This document shows, piece after piece, positions 5,485-6,733 of a stretch of DNA of 6,733 bases. The position numbers and the translations under genes are program-made. The DNA is taken from contig JAJCYN010000235.1 in NCBI GenBank assembly GCA_029262915.1, positions 1 through 6,733 of the forward strand, written 5' to 3'. The notes beneath the pieces were generated by a model, which made no database searches, was not told the DNA's origin, and saw nothing but the letters and a program-made list of their open reading frames with translations. Origin of the DNA: Flavobacteriales bacterium (GTDB lineage: Bacteria; Bacteroidota; Bacteroidia; Flavobacteriales_E; Vicingaceae). Every line of letters starts with the position of its first letter. Positions within the stretch are counted from its first letter, which is position 1.

Positions 5485-5859
5485 ATGTCTTATAGCTACA
5501 ATAGTAATCATAAAGTAATAACAGCTCTACTTTTTATTGCTTGGGCTGTATTCAATTTTGTTATTAGAGACGATAATAAATTTGAATATGAAAATGGTCA
5601 AAAAAAACGTATTGGATCCACTAAAGGAAATAAAAATAATGGAGTTTGGACTTGGTATTATGACAATGGAAAGAAAAATATGCAAGGCAATTTTATTAAT
5701 GGAAAACGGGAAGGAAAATGGATTACATGGGATACTCAAGGCAACAAAATTATTGAATGTGAATACGTAAAAGACAGATTAAACGGTCAATACATTCTTT
5801 GGAATAAAAAAAAGGAAATTACTTATCAAAAAACATACATTAATGACAAGCCTATTTAG
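5485..5859 (+). CDS. Membrane-anchored MORN/YwqK-type repeat protein
   Basis: A 124-residue protein with an N-terminal hydrophobic segment (about 11-27, VITALLFIAWAVFNFVI). A predicted short cytoplasmic start and an exported repeat domain would fit, but topology is not certain. Residues about 50-124 contain three imperfect repeats of MORN_2/YwqK style: NGVWTWYYDNGKKNMQG (52-68), REGKWITWDTQGNKI (75-89) and LNGQYILWNKKKEI (99-112), each G-x-W/Y-x2-W/Y followed by a turn. Some repeat proteins of this kind are annotated as YwqK-family antitoxins, but no toxin partner is visible here, so that role is not claimed. The promoter carries an Fnr-type site, suggesting anaerobic or NO-linked expression. 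Its end overlaps the converging 5852-6316 gene by 8 nt. Function unknown. Confidence 0.75.
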   Translation: MSYSYNSNHKVITALLFIAWAVFNFVIRDDNKFEYENGQKKRIGSTKGNKNNGVWTWYYDNGKKNMQGNFINGKREGKWITWDTQGNKIIECEYVKDRLNGQYILWNKKKEITYQKTYINDKPI

Positions 5860-6316
5860 GTAGTTGAAATTGAGTTTCCCAATTCTCTTTGGAGTCAATC
5901 TTTTCAAGTCTAATTTTCATAAATGGATTATCATTCTGTGCAACTTTTGACCGATCAACAACAGTGCTTTCTCCTGTTTTATTTTCAACATCTTCAAAAA
6001 TAAGATCACCTAACCTTGGAAGAAAAGGGTATTCTATTGTTAACTTTTCATCCTCTGTAATTACTAGCTGAGTAGCTGTTTCGAAAATAATTTCTTCAAA
6101 TCTTTCAGCAATTATCTCTTCATTTACTTCATCCTTAGCTTTGGCATGAAGATTAGATGCCCACTCAAAAAATTTAGCGACTGCTTTTTCTTGTAAATCG
6201 TGTCTAATATATTCTGGAAAAGGCGTTCTAATGTGGTCATTATCGCTAAACCAAAATTTAAATGTTTCTTCGATTAACTCACTACTCTCTATTGATACTG
6301 GGCTCAGTTCTATCAT
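5852..6316 (-). CDS. Unrecognised acidic cytoplasmic protein
   Basis: A 154-residue protein I do not recognise. It has no signal peptide, no membrane segment and no cysteine. It is rich in Glu and Asp, especially over about 62-80 (KDEVNEEIIAERFEEIIFE), which looks helical. The second half (about 90-154) alternates hydrophobic and charged residues as in beta structure, with LPRLGDLIF at 99-107. Coding status is supported by its length in an AT-rich background, a perfect TAACTTTG promoter element 14 nt before the start codon, and an Fnr-type site further upstream. It converges on the MORN gene with an 8-nt overlap and diverges from the second Fnr-like gene. Its position between two regulators and its promoter suggest membership of the same redox regulon; no biochemical role can be assigned. 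Confidence 0.7.
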   Translation of the reverse strand: MIELSPVSIESSELIEETFKFWFSDNDHIRTPFPEYIRHDLQEKAVAKFFEWASNLHAKAKDEVNEEIIAERFEEIIFETATQLVITEDEKLTIEYPFLPRLGDLIFEDVENKTGESTVVDRSKVAQNDNPFMKIRLEKIDSKENWETQFQLPK

Positions 6317-6330
6317 CTTACTTTTTTCAC

Positions 6331-6361
6331 CAAAGTTATTAATCTATTTTCTTATAGAAAT
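6331..6361 (-). promoter_or_regulatory. Promoter of the unknown acidic-protein gene
   Basis: On the minus strand TAACTTTG (6331-6338) matches TAnnTTTG perfectly. A TTT-containing -33 region lies 18-19 bp upstream (about 6357-6361). The predicted start is near 6327, giving a leader of only about 10 nt. The spacer holds copy 2 of the 17-bp repeat. Confidence 0.6.
6336..6360 (-). repeat. 17-bp repeated motif plus palindrome (copy 2)
   Basis: TTATTAATCTATTTTCT at 6336-6352 is identical to 5320-5336. The end again makes a small dyad, TTTCT-TAT-AGAAA (6348-6360). Here the motif fills the -7/-33 spacer of the minus-strand promoter. Confidence 0.5.
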
Positions 6362-6372
6362 GACTTTTATCA
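6361..6372 (-). promoter_or_regulatory. Crp/Fnr-type site in the divergent region before the second Fnr-like gene
   Basis: Read on the minus strand this is TGAT-AAAA-GTCA, matching the ric site TGAT-GAAA-GTCA at 11 of 12 positions and in the same orientation relative to its gene. Its centre (6366.5) is about 39 bp upstream of the predicted minus-strand start and about 56 bp upstream of the plus-strand one. The match to the symmetric Fnr box is weaker than at 5393-5414. Confidence 0.45.
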
Positions 6373-6383
6373 GTTATCTATTT

Positions 6384-6407
6384 TTAGATTTAATAATTCA
6401 AATCTAA
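6384..6407. repeat. Perfect 8-bp inverted repeat in the promoter of the second Fnr-like gene
   Basis: TTAGATTT (6384-6391) and AAATCTAA (6400-6407) are exact inverted arms around an 8-nt centre. The element ends 4 bp before the TATCTTTG -7 element and covers its -33 region, a position suited to repression. It does not resemble the TGAT-type sites or the ric 17-bp dyad. Confidence 0.45.
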
Positions 6408-6411
6408 CAGC

Positions 6412-6419
6412 TATCTTTG
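6412..6419 (+). promoter_or_regulatory. -7 element for the second Fnr-like gene
   Basis: TATCTTTG is a perfect TAnnTTTG match, 27 nt before the ATG at 6447. The -33 region (about 6389-6392, TTTA) is weak and lies inside the 8-bp inverted repeat. Confidence 0.6.
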
Positions 6420-6446
6420 AGTAAAATTAAAAACTTTAATCGTAAA

Positions 6447-6733
6447 ATGATAAAATCTGGTGTTGAAGAAAATAGTTGTAATAAATGCTTAACAACAGAT
6501 TGTTTTATTAAACGGTATTGTTCAAGCGAATATATCACCTTAATAAGTGATTTAAAAGAAACTTCCATTTACAGAGAGAATCAATACATTGCACACGAAG
6601 GAAATGCTGTTTTAGGACTGTTTTTTATACAAAAAGGGAAAGCAAAAATCATTTCTTCTGGCTTAGCAGGTAAAACCCAAGTAGTTAGACTAACAAAACA
6701 AGGTGACATTATTGGGCATAGGGGTTATGGGGG
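6447..6733 (+). CDS. Second Fnr-like regulator with N-terminal cysteines (partial, 5' end)
   Basis: Ninety-five codons from ATG at 6447 run off the right edge, open throughout. The N-terminus has C11-x2-C14-x4-C19-x5-C25, a four-cysteine arrangement close to that of E. coli Fnr (CxxC followed by a cysteine after five residues). Next comes a cyclic-nucleotide-binding-type beta-roll: YRENQYIAHEGNAVLGLFFI (42-61), QKGKAKI (62-68) and QVVRLTKQGDIIGHRGYG (78-95). It parallels the 4613-5320 protein, which has QIVRFAGEGELLGYRS at the same place, so the two are paralogues. The central cysteine and the DNA-binding domain lie outside the window, so cluster type and target sequence cannot be judged. It diverges from the 5852-6316 gene and has its own TATCTTTG promoter element. 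Confidence 0.85.
   Translation, partial: MIKSGVEENSCNKCLTTDCFIKRYCSSEYITLISDLKETSIYRENQYIAHEGNAVLGLFFIQKGKAKIISSGLAGKTQVVRLTKQGDIIGHRGYG

Noticed and set aside
5485..6316. MORN protein and acidic protein as a toxin-antitoxin pair
   Set aside because: They converge rather than forming an operon, neither resembles a known toxin, and YwqK-type repeats alone do not establish an antitoxin.
1..6733. tRNA, rRNA, insertion sequence, phage or CRISPR features
   Set aside because: No cloverleaf-like sequence, transposase or integrase motif, terminal repeat pair or repeat-spacer array was seen on either strand.

Overview
The window looks like chromosomal DNA of an AT-rich Bacteroidota (Bacteroidetes) member, probably one living with low oxygen or nitrogen oxides. 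The lineage is inferred from promoters that fit the Bacteroidetes -7 consensus TAnnTTTG (TATCTTTG, TAATTTTG, TAACTTTG, TATCTTCG), from A-rich leaders without Shine-Dalgarno sequences, and from Flavobacteriia-like protein types.

Left half (1-3048, minus strand): three consecutive genes in the order C-B-A of the class I, ATP-dependent benzoyl-CoA reductase (BCR). These are bcrC (1855-3048), bcrB (486-1772) and the 5' part of bcrA (1-407, running off the left edge). In Thauera-type operons bcrD follows, so it is expected just outside the window. BCR dearomatises benzoyl-CoA and is the central step of anaerobic aromatic degradation. The gene gaps hold short AT-rich direct repeats.

Centre (3049-3433): a 385-bp non-coding divergent region. 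On the bcr side it has overlapping, mutually exclusive inverted repeats. On the other side it has an Fnr-type half-palindrome, a perfect 17-bp inverted repeat and a -7 element.

Right half (3434-6733): a nitrosative-stress and redox-sensing cluster. A two-gene operon encodes a RIC/YtfE/ScdA di-iron Fe-S-cluster repair protein (3434-4153) and an Rrf2-family Fe-S regulator (4153-4626, NsrR/IscR-like). It converges with an Fnr-like regulator that has N-terminal cysteines (4613-5320). Then come a membrane-anchored MORN/YwqK-repeat protein (5485-5859), an unrecognised cysteine-free acidic protein (5852-6316, minus) and the first 95 codons of a second Cys-rich Fnr-like regulator (6447 onward).

The most interesting non-coding signal is a small apparent regulon. 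Sites of the form TGAT-N4-RTCA lie before ric, before the MORN gene and before the unknown gene, at about -62, -42 and -39 from the predicted transcription starts, close to the classical positions for Crp/Fnr activators. The working picture is an oxygen-labile Fe-S enzyme system beside its anaerobic or NO-responsive repair and regulatory genes. That functional link is inference; the gene identities are well supported.
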